64,000 bases of DNA from Lacihabitans sp. CS3-21. Lineage in GTDB: Bacteria; Bacteroidota; Bacteroidia; Cytophagales; Spirosomataceae. Below the pieces are notes generated by a model, which saw only the letters and a list, made by a program, of their open reading frames with translations, had not been told where the DNA came from and ran no database searches. This document shows, piece by piece, positions 25,038 through 34,383 of this stretch. Made by a program: the position numbers and the translations under genes. Within the stretch, counting starts at the first letter, position 1; every line of letters starts with the position of its first letter. The DNA is taken from contig NZ_RJUD01000098.1 of the NCBI RefSeq assembly GCF_024343675.1, positions 103,823 to 167,822 of the forward strand. Direction: 5' to 3'.

Positions 25038-25568
25038 ATGCAGAAATCAGAGTGTTTTTCTTTAGGTAAAATTACCAAACCTCATGGCTTGAAAGGAGAG
25101 GTTACCATATGGTTAGACGTGGACGTTCCAGAGAATTATGTTGGACTGGATGCTCTATTTTTAGAAATAAAAGGTCAGTTAGTGCCGTTTATTATTCAAG
25201 AATTGCAGGTTAGAGGTAAAAAATCAATTGTCAAGTTTGAAGACATCAATTCCATTGAGGCAACTGAAATGATCATAGATGCAGAAGCTTATTTACCTAT
25301 AAAAAAGTTGCCAAAACTCAAGGGTAAACAGTTTTATTATCACGAGGTCATTGGGTATAAAATATTTGACAATACCACACAAAAAGATTTAGGAGAACTC
25401 AAGGCTATATATGAAAGCACTGGTCAGGACCTTTTTGCAGTAGATATTAACGAATCTGAGGTTTTGATTCCCATCGTCGATGATTTTTTGGATTCGGTAG
25501 ATCATGACACTAAACAAATAAATGTATCTCTTCCTGATGGATTATTAGATATTTATTTAAATCAATAA
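25038..25568 (+). CDS. rimM: Ribosome maturation factor RimM
   Basis: This 176-residue protein has a RimM N-terminal beta-barrel (FSLGKITKPHGLKGEVTIWL) and a PRC-barrel C-terminal domain (FYYHEVIGYKIF, then IYESTGQDLFAVDINESEVL). It assists 30S head assembly, acting with bS16-linked genes. Followed by trmD after 5 bases. Confidence 0.95.
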   Translation: MQKSECFSLGKITKPHGLKGEVTIWLDVDVPENYVGLDALFLEIKGQLVPFIIQELQVRGKKSIVKFEDINSIEATEMIIDAEAYLPIKKLPKLKGKQFYYHEVIGYKIFDNTTQKDLGELKAIYESTGQDLFAVDINESEVLIPIVDDFLDSVDHDTKQINVSLPDGLLDIYLNQ

Positions 25569-25573
25569 GATTT

Positions 25574-26251
25574 ATGAAAATCGATATTATATCTTGTCAG
25601 CCCGGTTTGATTGACGGTTTTTTTTCTCAATCAATCGTAAAAAATGCAATTCAGAGTAATTTAGTCGAAATAAAAACACATGATCTCAGGCCCTTTGGTA
25701 ATGGCAATTATCGACAAATAGATGATTATCAGTATGGTGGAGGGGCGGGGATGGTCTTGATGATAGAGCCACTAGCAAAACTCATAAGACAACTTCAAGA
25801 AAAAACAACCTACGATCAAGTAATTTATCTAACCCCCGACGGAAAAACGCTCAACCAAAAGTCTGTCAATAAGTTATCATTATCCAAGAATCTATTGATG
25901 ATATGTGGCCATTACAAGGGAATAGATGAAAGAGTCAGGGAATTGTTTGTAACGCAAGAAATCTCTATTGGCGATTATGTTCTATCGGGTGGAGAAATTG
26001 CCGCTGCGGTTCTGACAGATGCAATAGTTAGGTTGATTCCTGGTGTTATAAATGACGAAACATCGGCTCTCACAGATTCTTTTCAAGACGATTTGCTTGC
26101 ACCGCCCGTTTATACCCGCCCTGCAGACTTTGAAGGGGCAAAAGTGCCCGAGATTTTGATGTCAGGCAATGAGAAGTTAATTAATGATTGGCGACTCGAA
26201 AAATCTATCGAAAGAACCACCCAAAGAAGGCCTGATTTATTGCCAAAATGA
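25574..26251 (+). CDS. trmD: tRNA (guanine-37-N1)-methyltransferase
   Basis: This 225-residue SPOUT protein has the trefoil-knot motifs LMICGHYKGIDERV and SIGDYVLSGGEIAA, and the upstream GGGAGMVLMIEPL motif. It methylates G37 of tRNAs reading CNN codons, preventing frameshifting. The operon position after rimM is classical. Confidence 0.96.
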   Translation: MKIDIISCQPGLIDGFFSQSIVKNAIQSNLVEIKTHDLRPFGNGNYRQIDDYQYGGGAGMVLMIEPLAKLIRQLQEKTTYDQVIYLTPDGKTLNQKSVNKLSLSKNLLMICGHYKGIDERVRELFVTQEISIGDYVLSGGEIAAAVLTDAIVRLIPGVINDETSALTDSFQDDLLAPPVYTRPADFEGAKVPEILMSGNEKLINDWRLEKSIERTTQRRPDLLPK

Positions 26252-26339
26252 TTGCATATTTTGAGAGAAATTTGTATTTTTGAAAGAAATTAATAGAATC
26301 TTAATTACTAAATATTTTTAGAATCCTTCACCCCAATTT

Positions 26340-28949
26340 ATGGCAGAAGAAAGCGAAAATCAAGAGTTAGGTGCCGGAATCCACGGTACAATTATCCCAA
26401 TCAATATAGAGGATGAAATGAGGGGAGCATACATTGATTATTCAATGTCAGTAATCGTTTCCCGTGCATTGCCAGACGTCAGAGATGGTTTCAAGCCTGT
26501 GCATAGAAGAGTCCTTTACGGAATGTCAGAATTAGGCGTTTTTCACAATAGACCTTATAAAAAATCAGCCCGTATTGTAGGAGAAGTTTTGGGTAAATAT
26601 CACCCGCATGGCGACTCATCTGTATATGATACCATGGTAAGAATGGCTCAGTCGTGGTCTTTAAGGTATCCTTTGGTCGATGGTCAAGGTAACTTTGGTT
26701 CAGTAGATGGTGATTCACCAGCAGCCATGCGTTATACAGAAGCACGACTACGTAGAATAGCTGAAGAAATGTTGGCAGATATCAACAAAGAAACGGTAGA
26801 TTTTCAACCCAACTTTGACGATTCACTCACTGAGCCTTCCGTACTTCCAGCTAGAATCCCAAACTTGCTGCTCAACGGTACGTCAGGTATTGCAGTAGGC
26901 ATGGCCACAAACATGGCTCCTCATTGCCTCAATGAGGTGGTTGATGGTATTACGGCATATATTGAGAACCCAGAAATTGAGATTGAAGAATTGATGCATC
27001 ACATCAAAGCCCCTGATTTCCCAACTGGTGGTATTATTTATGGTTATAGTGGTGTAAAATCTGCTTTCGAGACAGGAAGAGGAAGAATCGTTATCAGATC
27101 TGTTGCTAACTTTGAAGTTTCTAAAACAGGAAAAGAGCAAATCGTAGTGACAGAAATACCATATATGGTCAACAAGGCCAATATGATAGAGAAAACGGCA
27201 CAACTCATAAACGAGAAAAAAATCGAAGGTATCTCAGACCTTAGAGATGAGTCCGATAGAGAAGGTTTAAGAATAGTTTATGACCTCAAACGTGACGCAG
27301 TACCTAATGTAGTACTCAACAATCTTTTCAAATATACCCAACTTCAGTCTTCATTTAGTATCAACAATGTGGCTCTTGTAAAAGGCAGGCCAGTGACATT
27401 AAATCTCAAAGATTTAATAAAATACTATGTCGAACACCGAATGGAAGTGATAACGCGTAAAACGCAGTTTGAACTTAAAGAAGCAGAGAAAAGAGCCCAC
27501 ATTTTAGAAGGTTTATTGATTGCTTTGGATCATTTAGACCAAGTAATTGCCCTTATCAGAGGTTCAAAAGACCCAGACGAAGCAAGAGCAGGATTGATGG
27601 CGAACTTTAGTTTGTCTGAGATTCAAGCCAGAGCAATTCTCGACATGAGATTGCAAAGATTGACAGGACTTGAGCGTGACAAAATCACAGAAGAGTACAA
27701 GCAAATCAAAGAATTGATAGACGAATTGAACGCTATTTTAGCTTCTGAAGAGAAGAAAAAAGAAATCATTAAGACAGATCTTCAAGACCTTAAAACCAAG
27801 TTTGGTGACCCACGTAGATCAAAAATCGAAATGGTAGGAGGGGAGTTCAATATCGAAGATATGATTCCTGACGATGAAATGTTGGTAACAGTTTCAAGCC
27901 AAGGATATATCAAAAGAACCAATCTTGCCGAGTATAAAACCCAAGGCAGGGGTGGTACTGGCTCTAGAGGTGTTAAAACCAAAGACGAAGACTATACCGA
28001 GCATTTGTTTATGGCCACAAACCACAATTATTTACTATTTTTCACAGAGAAAGGTAAGTTGTTCTGGCTAAGGGTATTTGAAACTCCTGAAGGCAACAAA
28101 ACTTCAAAAGGTAGGGCAATTCAGAATCTTATCAACATTGAATCTGATGATAAAATCAAAGCAGTGCTCAATGTTAAAACATTGACAGACGAAGATTATA
28201 TCAAAAACAACTATATCGTAATGTGTACCAAAAAAGGTACAGTTAAGAAAACCTTGTTAGAACTTTACTCTCGTCCACGTCAAAATGGTATCATTGCCAT
28301 CAACATCAACGAAGGAGATACATTGATAGACGTAGCGTTGACAAACGGGAATGATTATATCATCATAGCTGCTAGTCAAGGTAAAGCTGTTCGTTTCCAC
28401 GAAGCGGGTATTAGACCAATGGGACGCGGTGCAACTGGGGTAAGAGGTATTTCGCTAGCCGAAAACGATTATGCCATAGGTATGATATGTGTCGGAAGGG
28501 AAGATGCTCAGCTTTTGGTTGTTTCTGAAAACGGTTTTGGTAAACGTTCAGATATTGAAGATTACCGTATCACTTCAAGAGGTGCAAAAGGCGTTAAAAC
28601 CCTAAATATTACGGATAAAGTGGGTAATTTGGTGGCAATAAAAGAAGTTACAGATGAAGATGATTTGATGATTATAACCAATAGGGGAATAGCTATCAGA
28701 ATTCACGTGGCTGATCTTAGAATTATGGGAAGAAATACGCAAGGGGTAAAACTTATTAAACTAAGTGACAAAGACGGTATTGCTTCAGTAACAAGAATTG
28801 TTAGGGAAGAAGACGAAGAAGAAATTGTGGAAGGAGAAGCCATGGTAGTAGAAGAGGGTGTAAACCCAATTGTTTCAGAGTCAGAAGCACCAGAAAACAA
28901 TGCGAATGAATCATCAGAAGAGGAATCTTCAGAAGAATCAGATAATTAA
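26340..28949 (+). CDS. gyrA: DNA gyrase subunit A
   Basis: This 869-residue protein has the cleavage domain with catalytic Tyr in [10 protein letters not shown], the quinolone-resistance region ([17 protein letters not shown]) carrying Ser in the position usual for sensitive enzymes, the GyrA-box [10 protein letters not shown] in the C-terminal beta-pinwheel, and an acidic Glu/Ser tail. Together with GyrB it supercoils DNA. The GyrA box favours gyrase over topoisomerase IV ParC. Confidence 0.96.
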   Translation: MAEESENQELGAGIHGTIIPINIEDEMRGAYIDYSMSVIVSRALPDVRDGFKPVHRRVLYGMSELGVFHNRPYKKSARIVGEVLGKYHPHGDSSVYDTMVRMAQSWSLRYPLVDGQGNFGSVDGDSPAAMRYTEARLRRIAEEMLADINKETVDFQPNFDDSLTEPSVLPARIPNLLLNGTSGIAVGMATNMAPHCLNEVVDGITAYIENPEIEIEELMHHIKAPDFPTGGIIYGYSGVKSAFETGRGRIVIRSVANFEVSKTGKEQIVVTEIPYMVNKANMIEKTAQLINEKKIEGISDLRDESDREGLRIVYDLKRDAVPNVVLNNLFKYTQLQSSFSINNVALVKGRPVTLNLKDLIKYYVEHRMEVITRKTQFELKEAEKRAHILEGLLIALDHLDQVIALIRGSKDPDEARAGLMANFSLSEIQARAILDMRLQRLTGLERDKITEEYKQIKELIDELNAILASEEKKKEIIKTDLQDLKTKFGDPRRSKIEMVGGEFNIEDMIPDDEMLVTVSSQGYIKRTNLAEYKTQGRGGTGSRGVKTKDEDYTEHLFMATNHNYLLFFTEKGKLFWLRVFETPEGNKTSKGRAIQNLINIESDDKIKAVLNVKTLTDEDYIKNNYIVMCTKKGTVKKTLLELYSRPRQNGIIAININEGDTLIDVALTNGNDYIIIAASQGKAVRFHEAGIRPMGRGATGVRGISLAENDYAIGMICVGREDAQLLVVSENGFGKRSDIEDYRITSRGAKGVKTLNITDKVGNLVAIKEVTDEDDLMIITNRGIAIRIHVADLRIMGRNTQGVKLIKLSDKDGIASVTRIVREEDEEEIVEGEAMVVEEGVNPIVSESEAPENNANESSEEESSEESDN

Positions 28950-29027
28950 TGAATTGTTAAATTAAAGAATAAAATAAACCTAGTAATATTTTTAAGTCTA
29001 ATGATAAACAAAACTCGATATCAAAAA

Positions 29028-30431
29028 ATGAAAAAACTTATTTTAGCGTCAATTGTAGGGTTAACTGCCCTCAATGCCTCTGCTCAAGCAGATCCTATGA
29101 AAGAACTTATGTGCAAAGGTTACACTGAAGCCATAGAAAAAGGAATAAAAAATACACAAAATCCAAAGCAGAATTTAAAAAGTGCTACTTGGGTAAAGTT
29201 GGGCGACGCCTATTTAGATCTTGGATTGAGCTGTGGAACGGATTCAACTGCAACTCAAAAAGCCTATGATAGTTATCTGAAAGCTTTAGAAGTAGAGAAA
29301 GCAGCGGGTGGTAAAAAAGCTAAAGAGATTGAAGACATCCTTAAGTCGAAAAGACTGGGTGATGGATTCTTACAACAAGGTGCTGCCTACTACAACTCTA
29401 AAAACTTGGTAATGGCAAGTAAGTACTTTGGACAAAGTTCTAAAATTAATGACAAAGACTCAACGGCGGCTTTATATGCGGGTATTGTTGACCAGTCATT
29501 GGGCAACAACACTGCTGCAATTCAAAGCTTCAAGACCTATTTTGCCAACGGTGGAAAAGATCCTGCTGTATTTTATAGCATGGCTCAAATTTACAAAATA
29601 GAGAAGAAGTTTCCTGAGGCAGTAGAAATACTGAAGAAAGGAGCAGAAATGCACCCTGGAGATAAAGATTTGAAAAATGAAATTATCAATACTTATTTGG
29701 CCTCTAACAACATTGAAAGTGCAATCGCTGACTTAGAAAAAATGGTGGTGATTGATCCAAAAAATTCTGTCAACCTTTCAAACTTAGGATTACTTTACGA
29801 CAGCAAAGCTCAAGATATCAATAACGATATTCAAAAAATTAAAGAACAGTTAGCCAAATCAAATACATCTGATTTAGAGACCAAATTAGCTTCTGAAAAA
29901 GATAAGCTTTCTATTTATGAAGGTGAAATTGCAACATTAACTGCAAAATTGAAAAAAGAACCAAAAACAGCGGCTGCAACTAAGAAAAGAATAGCTGAAG
30001 TAACTAGCCAAAAAGTATCTATAGAAGAAGGTATAGCTAAAATATCGTCTGAAATAGCAGCTAAAAAAGCGAACCAAAGTGGAAACAGTGAAGTAGCGAA
30101 ATTACCAGAACTAGAAGCGAAATTCAAATTGAACAAAGAGAAAGCATATTCTACCTACAAAAAAGCTTTGGAAGTTGATCCTAACAACTATGATGTTAAT
30201 TTCAACATGGCAGTTATGTATTTTAATGAGGCTGTAGAAATCAAAAGAGCAGTAGATGCTATGGATATGAAAACATTCCAAGCTGAAGGAAAAGCTATTG
30301 AAACTAAAGCTTGTGAGCAATTCAAAACGTCGAAGCCATATTTTGATAAGTGTAAAAGCTTAAAACCTGATGATGATTTGGTATTAGAGAATTTGAAAAA
30401 CTTGGAAAGAATATTAGAACAGTGTAAATAA
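29028..30431 (+). CDS. Secreted TPR protein with coiled-coil insertion
   Basis: Starting at ATG 29028 (MKKLILASIVGLTALNASAQ) gives a signal peptide and 467 residues. This start is preferred over one 27 bases upstream. Several tetratricopeptide repeats lie at about 40-250 and near 365-400. They are interrupted by a Lys/Glu-rich coiled coil at about 265-350. Probably a periplasmic scaffold. No specific function can be given. Monocistronic, with its own terminator. Confidence 0.8.
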   Translation: MKKLILASIVGLTALNASAQADPMKELMCKGYTEAIEKGIKNTQNPKQNLKSATWVKLGDAYLDLGLSCGTDSTATQKAYDSYLKALEVEKAAGGKKAKEIEDILKSKRLGDGFLQQGAAYYNSKNLVMASKYFGQSSKINDKDSTAALYAGIVDQSLGNNTAAIQSFKTYFANGGKDPAVFYSMAQIYKIEKKFPEAVEILKKGAEMHPGDKDLKNEIINTYLASNNIESAIADLEKMVVIDPKNSVNLSNLGLLYDSKAQDINNDIQKIKEQLAKSNTSDLETKLASEKDKLSIYEGEIATLTAKLKKEPKTAAATKKRIAEVTSQKVSIEEGIAKISSEIAAKKANQSGNSEVAKLPELEAKFKLNKEKAYSTYKKALEVDPNNYDVNFNMAVMYFNEAVEIKRAVDAMDMKTFQAEGKAIETKACEQFKTSKPYFDKCKSLKPDDDLVLENLKNLERILEQCK

Positions 30432-30442
30432 GATCAAAATAT

Positions 30443-30471
30443 GGCCGCTCCTAAAGGGCGGCTATATTTTT
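30443..30471 (+). terminator. Terminator of the TPR gene
   Basis: GCCGCTC and GGGCGGC pair around CTAAA, followed by TATATTTTTG. It lies 12 bases after the stop. From 30472 to 30687 I see no gene. Confidence 0.75.
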
Positions 30472-30687
30472 GAATTATCTATTTAACATAATATAAATTA
30501 TATAACAAATAAACAAAAATACAAATTAAGAGCAATAATGAAGATTTCAGGAAAATTTGAAAATAATAAAAAATGCAAACATTTAGAAATGGCAGCGAAA
30601 TCAATAAATACAAAGTAAACGAAAAGAACAAATAATTTCAGATTCACTATTTGAGAATACTATAAATTTCATTCTTGTTGAAAAAAA

Positions 30688-31104
30688 TCATGATGGATCA
30701 AAAGTACTGAAAGTATTGTCAGAATAAAACACGACAATTTTTTGGATGCTTTTATTGGCATTTTTAAAGGCTTGAGAATTCAATATTTCTGACTCATGGT
30801 CGGGAGTTTTATTTTCATTCGATTCTCGTGAAGAATAAAAACCACTAAAAAGTGCGTTAAAGTCTTTATTTTTAACGATTTGAGCTACAATATCCATATC
30901 CAAATCTTCGTCATCTGAAATCCAATTAAAGCCCAATTCAGGAAACTTAGAAACAATCTTCTGAATTATCTCTAAACTAGCTTTATTTCTGCCAGAAAGT
31001 ATGTGACTTATGATGGGCCGATTTACACCAATGTAATCTGCAAACCTTGTTGAAGTCAATCCCAATCCTATTATTAATGCCTCTATTTTATCTCTTAAGC
31101 TCAT
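30688..31104 (-). CDS. XRE-family transcriptional regulator
   Basis: The 138-residue protein has an N-terminal helix-turn-helix (residues about 8-60: RFADYIGVNRPIISHILSGR, then a SLEIIQKIVSKFPEL helix), as in XRE/Cro regulators. A linker rich in Ser/Glu and a C-terminal segment KSIQKIVVFYSDNTFSTFD follow. Its own upstream region carries a strong palindrome plus repeated half-sites (31106-31330), suggesting autoregulation. There is no adjacent toxin or phage gene; a sensing role for its C-terminal part is possible. Confidence 0.8.
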   Translation of the reverse strand: MSLRDKIEALIIGLGLTSTRFADYIGVNRPIISHILSGRNKASLEIIQKIVSKFPELGFNWISDDEDLDMDIVAQIVKNKDFNALFSGFYSSRESNENKTPDHESEILNSQAFKNANKSIQKIVVFYSDNTFSTFDPS

Positions 31105-31153
31105 ATTTACAAAAGTAAACTAAAAAATATATTACATTTCTAAACTAACTACA

Positions 31154-31181
31154 CAAATGTAAACTAAAGAATTTACATTTG
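31154..31181. promoter_or_regulatory. Palindromic operator overlapping divergent -7 boxes
   Basis: CAAATGTAAA and TTTACATTTG are exact inverted arms around an 8-base spacer. Each arm contains TACATTTG, a match to the TAnnTTTG -7 box. The minus-strand box (31161-31154) has a TTG 20 bases upstream and lies about 50 bases before the XRE start. Further half-sites occur at 31196-31205 (TTCACATTTG) and 31321-31330 (TTTACATTTG), and GTAAACTAAA is repeated at 31114 and 31159. Likely the binding site of the adjacent regulator. Confidence 0.65.
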
Positions 31182-31297
31182 CAAATAATTCGTAATTCAC
31201 ATTTGTAATTTGTAACTTATTTATTATTAGTTAGATATAATTATTTCAAGAGTTTAGTTTTTTGAGAAATACTCGCAAAAAAATATTTGAAAAAAAA

Positions 31298-31330
31298 TTT
31301 GGATTCTAATTAAGAAAGAATTTACATTTG
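31298..31330 (+). promoter_or_regulatory. Candidate promoter of a short transcript
   Basis: TTTG (31298-31301) and TACATTTG (31323-31330) are 21 bases apart; the -7 box lies in another operator half-site (TTTACATTTG). Transcription would run plus-ward toward a terminator at 31391-31426. Confidence 0.5.
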
Positions 31331-31336
31331 TACAGA

Positions 31337-31426
31337 CTTATATGCTTTCACTCATAAAAACGTGTTACATTAATCCGCTCAATGATTAACAAAAAAGGGC
31401 TATCAATCCAATGATGCCCTTTTTTT
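31337..31426 (+). ncRNA. Candidate short regulatory RNA (about 90 nt)
   Basis: It is defined only by the promoter at 31298-31330 and the hairpin with T-run at 31391-31426; no reading frame fills it. The promoter overlaps an XRE half-site. The 3' hairpin also serves dapD, so the hairpin alone does not prove an RNA. Hypothesis, not a recognised family. Confidence 0.3.
31391..31426. terminator. Bidirectional terminator downstream of dapD
   Basis: AAAAAAGGGC and GCCCTTTTTTT with internal ATCA/TGAT pairing make a strong hairpin with T-runs on both strands. It lies 26 bases after the dapD stop. Confidence 0.75.
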
Positions 31427-31451
31427 GTGCCTAAAATGTAGTTCTTATATT

Positions 31452-32270
31452 TTATACGGTAACGTTATTCTCTCTTAAAGCCTCATTTAGCGAAGTTTTA
31501 AGGTCTGTACTTTCCTTTCTTTTACCGATAATTAGTGCACATGGCACGCCATAATCGCCCGCAGGAAATGATTTAGTGATGGTTCCAGGTATAACAACAG
31601 AGTTTTCAGGAACAAATCCAATGTACTGAACTGGTTCAGGACCAGTTACATCTATTATTTTTGAACTGCCTGTAATGGTAACACCTGCACCTAGGACAGC
31701 TCTTTTCGATATATGAGCTCCTTCAACCACAATACACCTAGAACCGATAAAAGCACCGTCTTCAATGATTACAGGCGAGGCTTGAGCAGGTTCTAGCACG
31801 CCTCCTATGCCAACACCACCACTTAAATGCACATCTTTACCTATTTGAGCACAGCTACCCACTGTAGCCCAGGTATCCACCATAGTGCCGCTATCCACGT
31901 AGGCACCGATGTTTACATAGCTCGGCATCAAGATCACTCCTGGTGCTATGTATGATCCATAACGTGCAACAGCAGGTGGCACTACACGCACGCCCAATGC
32001 TTTGTAATTATTTTTTAATTGCATTTTATCGTGAAATTCAAAAATACCAACTTCTTGAACTTCCATCTGTCTCAGTGGAAAATATAAAATGATAGCCTTC
32101 TTAACCCATTCGTTAGTAATCCACTTGTCTTCACTATTTTTATTAGCAACCCTTAGTTCTCCGTCATTTACTAATTTTACTACTTCGTTTATTGCATTTA
32201 CTACAGCAGCATCCTTTAATTGCTCGCGATTTTCCCAAGCCGCCAAAATGGTCTTTTCCAATTCTTTCAT
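31452..32270 (-). CDS. dapD: 2,3,4,5-tetrahydropyridine-2,6-dicarboxylate N-succinyltransferase
   Basis: This 272-residue protein has the left-handed beta-helix hexapeptide repeats (VNIGAYVDSGTMVDTWATVG, VHLSGGVGIGGVLEP) and conserved RYGSYIAPGVILMP of DapD. It acylates tetrahydrodipicolinate in the succinylase branch of lysine and meso-diaminopimelate synthesis. dapB lies at 44336, unlinked. Monocistronic. Confidence 0.95.
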   Translation of the reverse strand: MKELEKTILAAWENREQLKDAAVVNAINEVVKLVNDGELRVANKNSEDKWITNEWVKKAIILYFPLRQMEVQEVGIFEFHDKMQLKNNYKALGVRVVPPAVARYGSYIAPGVILMPSYVNIGAYVDSGTMVDTWATVGSCAQIGKDVHLSGGVGIGGVLEPAQASPVIIEDGAFIGSRCIVVEGAHISKRAVLGAGVTITGSSKIIDVTGPEPVQYIGFVPENSVVIPGTITKSFPAGDYGVPCALIIGKRKESTDLKTSLNEALRENNVTV

Positions 32271-32465
32271 TTGTAAAAATTATAGAAATTAATTATTGAT
32301 TAATACTCAGCCAAAAATGATATAAAACACTGATTTAGTTTCGTTAATGCCTTGAAAAGCAATTAAATACTGTATTCTTGAAATTATAGATTACTAAGCC
32401 AAATTTTATTCTGTTTTAGACTATCAGAATACAAATATAAAAAAAGAGCATTAGTAAATTACATT

Positions 32466-32488
32466 AGCATTTAAGTAATTTAAATGCT
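32466..32488. promoter_or_regulatory. AT-rich inverted repeat upstream of gap
   Basis: AGCATTTAA and TTAAATGCT are perfect arms around GTAAT, 170 bases before gap in the 388-base gap between dapD and gap. It may be an operator or a weak hairpin. The remainder of that gap shows only promoter boxes. Confidence 0.35.
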
Positions 32489-32595
32489 ATTTTTATTAGC
32501 ATCAACTCCCCTACTTAGCAATTGTACTTATTTATATTTTAATTGTAAAATTTTGCACTTCACTGAAGTCTTTATTTAATTTATTAGGTCTTAAA

Positions 32596-32626
32596 TTGTT
32601 ATTGGTATATATTATTTATAATTTTG
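32596..32626 (+). promoter_or_regulatory. Promoter of gap
   Basis: TTG at 32596-32598 and TAATTTTG at 32619-32626 have a 20-base spacer, 33 bases upstream of the gap start. A second TTTTGCA-type box near 32555 may be an additional promoter. Confidence 0.65.
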
Positions 32627-32658
32627 CATATCTTTTTTTTACAAAAAAATTATAACGA

Positions 32659-33669
32659 ATGAAGAACGTCAAAGTAGCAATTAATGGTTTTGGTCGCATT
32701 GGTAAACTAGTTTATCGTCAGATATACAACATGGAAGGTATCGATGTGGTAGCCATTAACGATTTAACTAGCCCTAAAACATTGGCTCATTTACTAAAAT
32801 ACGATACGGCTCAAGGGCGTTTCGAAGAGAAAGTTGAGGCAACTGACAGTGCAATAATAGTAAACGGTGAGACAATTAATATTTATGCACAAAGAGATCC
32901 TTCGTTGATTCCTTGGGGTGAGCATGATGTAGATGTAGTACTAGAATGTACAGGTTTCTTTACAAGTGTAGAGTCTGCTTCGGCACACTTAAAAGCTGGT
33001 GCTAAGAAAGTTGTGATTTCTGCTCCTGCAACAGGTGACTTGAAAACGATTGTTTTCAATGTAAACCATGATGTTTTGGATGGTTCTGAAACAATTATTA
33101 GTGGTGCTTCATGTACAACTAACTGCTTGGCACCTATGGCACAAGTTTTAGAAAAAGAGTTTGGTATCATAAATGGTTTGATGACAACGGTTCACGCCTA
33201 CACAAATGACCAAAATACACAAGATTCTCCGCATGCAAAAGGCGATTTGAGAAGAGGTAGAGCTGCTGCACAAAATATTGTTCCTAACAGTACAGGTGCT
33301 GCAAAAGCGATTGGTTTAGTTTTGCCTAGCTTGAAAGGTAAATTGGATGGATCTGCTCAGAGAGTTCCTACACTTACGGGTTCATTGACAGAATTGACTG
33401 CTATTGTAGGTAAAAACACTACTGTTGCTGAAATCAATGCTGCGATGAAAGCTGCAGCCAACGAAAGTTTTGGATATACTGAAGATGAAATTGTAAGTAG
33501 CGACATCATTGGAATCAGCTATGGTTCATTGTTTGACGCAACACAAACTAAAGTTTCAGCGGTTGGTGATACACAATTGGTAAGAGTTGTTAGCTGGTAT
33601 GACAATGAAATGTCTTATGTTTCGCAGTTGGTTCGTACAGTTAAATACTTTGCAGGTTTGATTAAATAA
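32659..33669 (+). CDS. gap: Glyceraldehyde-3-phosphate dehydrogenase, type I
   Basis: This 336-residue protein has NAD-binding [14 protein letters not shown], the active-site [11 protein letters not shown] with catalytic Cys, and the His of [10 protein letters not shown]. It converts glyceraldehyde 3-phosphate to 1,3-bisphosphoglycerate in glycolysis. Strong promoter boxes and a terminator frame the single gene. Confidence 0.97.
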   Translation: MKNVKVAINGFGRIGKLVYRQIYNMEGIDVVAINDLTSPKTLAHLLKYDTAQGRFEEKVEATDSAIIVNGETINIYAQRDPSLIPWGEHDVDVVLECTGFFTSVESASAHLKAGAKKVVISAPATGDLKTIVFNVNHDVLDGSETIISGASCTTNCLAPMAQVLEKEFGIINGLMTTVHAYTNDQNTQDSPHAKGDLRRGRAAAQNIVPNSTGAAKAIGLVLPSLKGKLDGSAQRVPTLTGSLTELTAIVGKNTTVAEINAAMKAAANESFGYTEDEIVSSDIIGISYGSLFDATQTKVSAVGDTQLVRVVSWYDNEMSYVSQLVRTVKYFAGLIK

Positions 33670-33698
33670 TCATTCTCTCGAGAGAAAATATAGTTCAT

Positions 33699-33725
33699 AA
33701 AAAAGCCTCTTACGAGGCTTTTTTT
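33699..33725. terminator. Shared terminator of gap and trmB
   Basis: AAAAAAGCCTC and GAGGCTTTTTTT form a stem around TTAC with T-runs on both strands. The right arm and T-run are also the last codons of trmB (Ile-Lys-Lys-Ala-Ser-stop). Confidence 0.85.
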
Positions 33726-34381
33726 ATGAGTTTTGCTTTCAGATAATGTATGGTAGCTCCCTTTTCGTTAAACAATTTTTCGTAATGTGTTACAATATCA
33801 AAGTGACCTTCCTTCAAATCGGAGTTATATAAATCATCGGTATAATCAAGCAATTCAAAATCTGGATCAGACTTAATGACTTCCAAAGAATAGTCAAAAA
33901 GAAACTCGCTGTCGGTCTTTAAATGGAAAATACCTTCGTTTTTTAGGTAGATTTTATATATATCTAAAAACTTTTGATTAGTAAGCCTTCTTTTTTCTTC
34001 TTTGTCTCTTGGCTGCGGATCAGGGTGAACCAACCATATTTCACCTATCTCTTCTGGTTCAAAAAACTCATCTAGGTACTGTATACCAGTTCTTAAAAAG
34101 GCCACATTGGACAAATTCAAATCCATTGCCTTTTTACTTCCTCTGGCTATTCTATCACCTTTAATATCTACTCCAATAAAATTCACATTTGGGAATTGTT
34201 TACTCAAACCCACTGTGTATTCTCCCTTTCCACAGGCCAATTCAACGGTAATGGGATTTGAATTCTTAAAAAAAACTTCATTCCATTTTCCTTTAATGGA
34301 AGTGTAAAGTTCTTTCCCTCTTTCTATGACATTATCTGCAACGATATTATGCTCAAATCGGTGTTGTTTCTTCCGTGACAA
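33710..34381 (-). CDS. trmB: tRNA (guanine-46-N7)-methyltransferase
   Basis: This 223-residue SAM enzyme has the TrmB motifs ELACGKGEYTVGLSKQFPN, FIGVDIKGDRI and IWLVHPDPQPRDKEEKRRLT. It makes m7G46 in tRNA. Last gene of the six-gene operon; its ATG is 2 bases after folC. Confidence 0.95.
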   Translation of the reverse strand: MSRKKQHRFEHNIVADNVIERGKELYTSIKGKWNEVFFKNSNPITVELACGKGEYTVGLSKQFPNVNFIGVDIKGDRIARGSKKAMDLNLSNVAFLRTGIQYLDEFFEPEEIGEIWLVHPDPQPRDKEEKRRLTNQKFLDIYKIYLKNEGIFHLKTDSEFLFDYSLEVIKSDPDFELLDYTDDLYNSDLKEGHFDIVTHYEKLFNEKGATIHYLKAKLIKKAS

Positions 34382-34383
34382 TT

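Noticed and set aside
29001..29027. Upstream ATG for the TPR gene
   Set aside because: The signal peptide begins at ATG 29028 and the upstream nine residues are polar and uncharacteristic.
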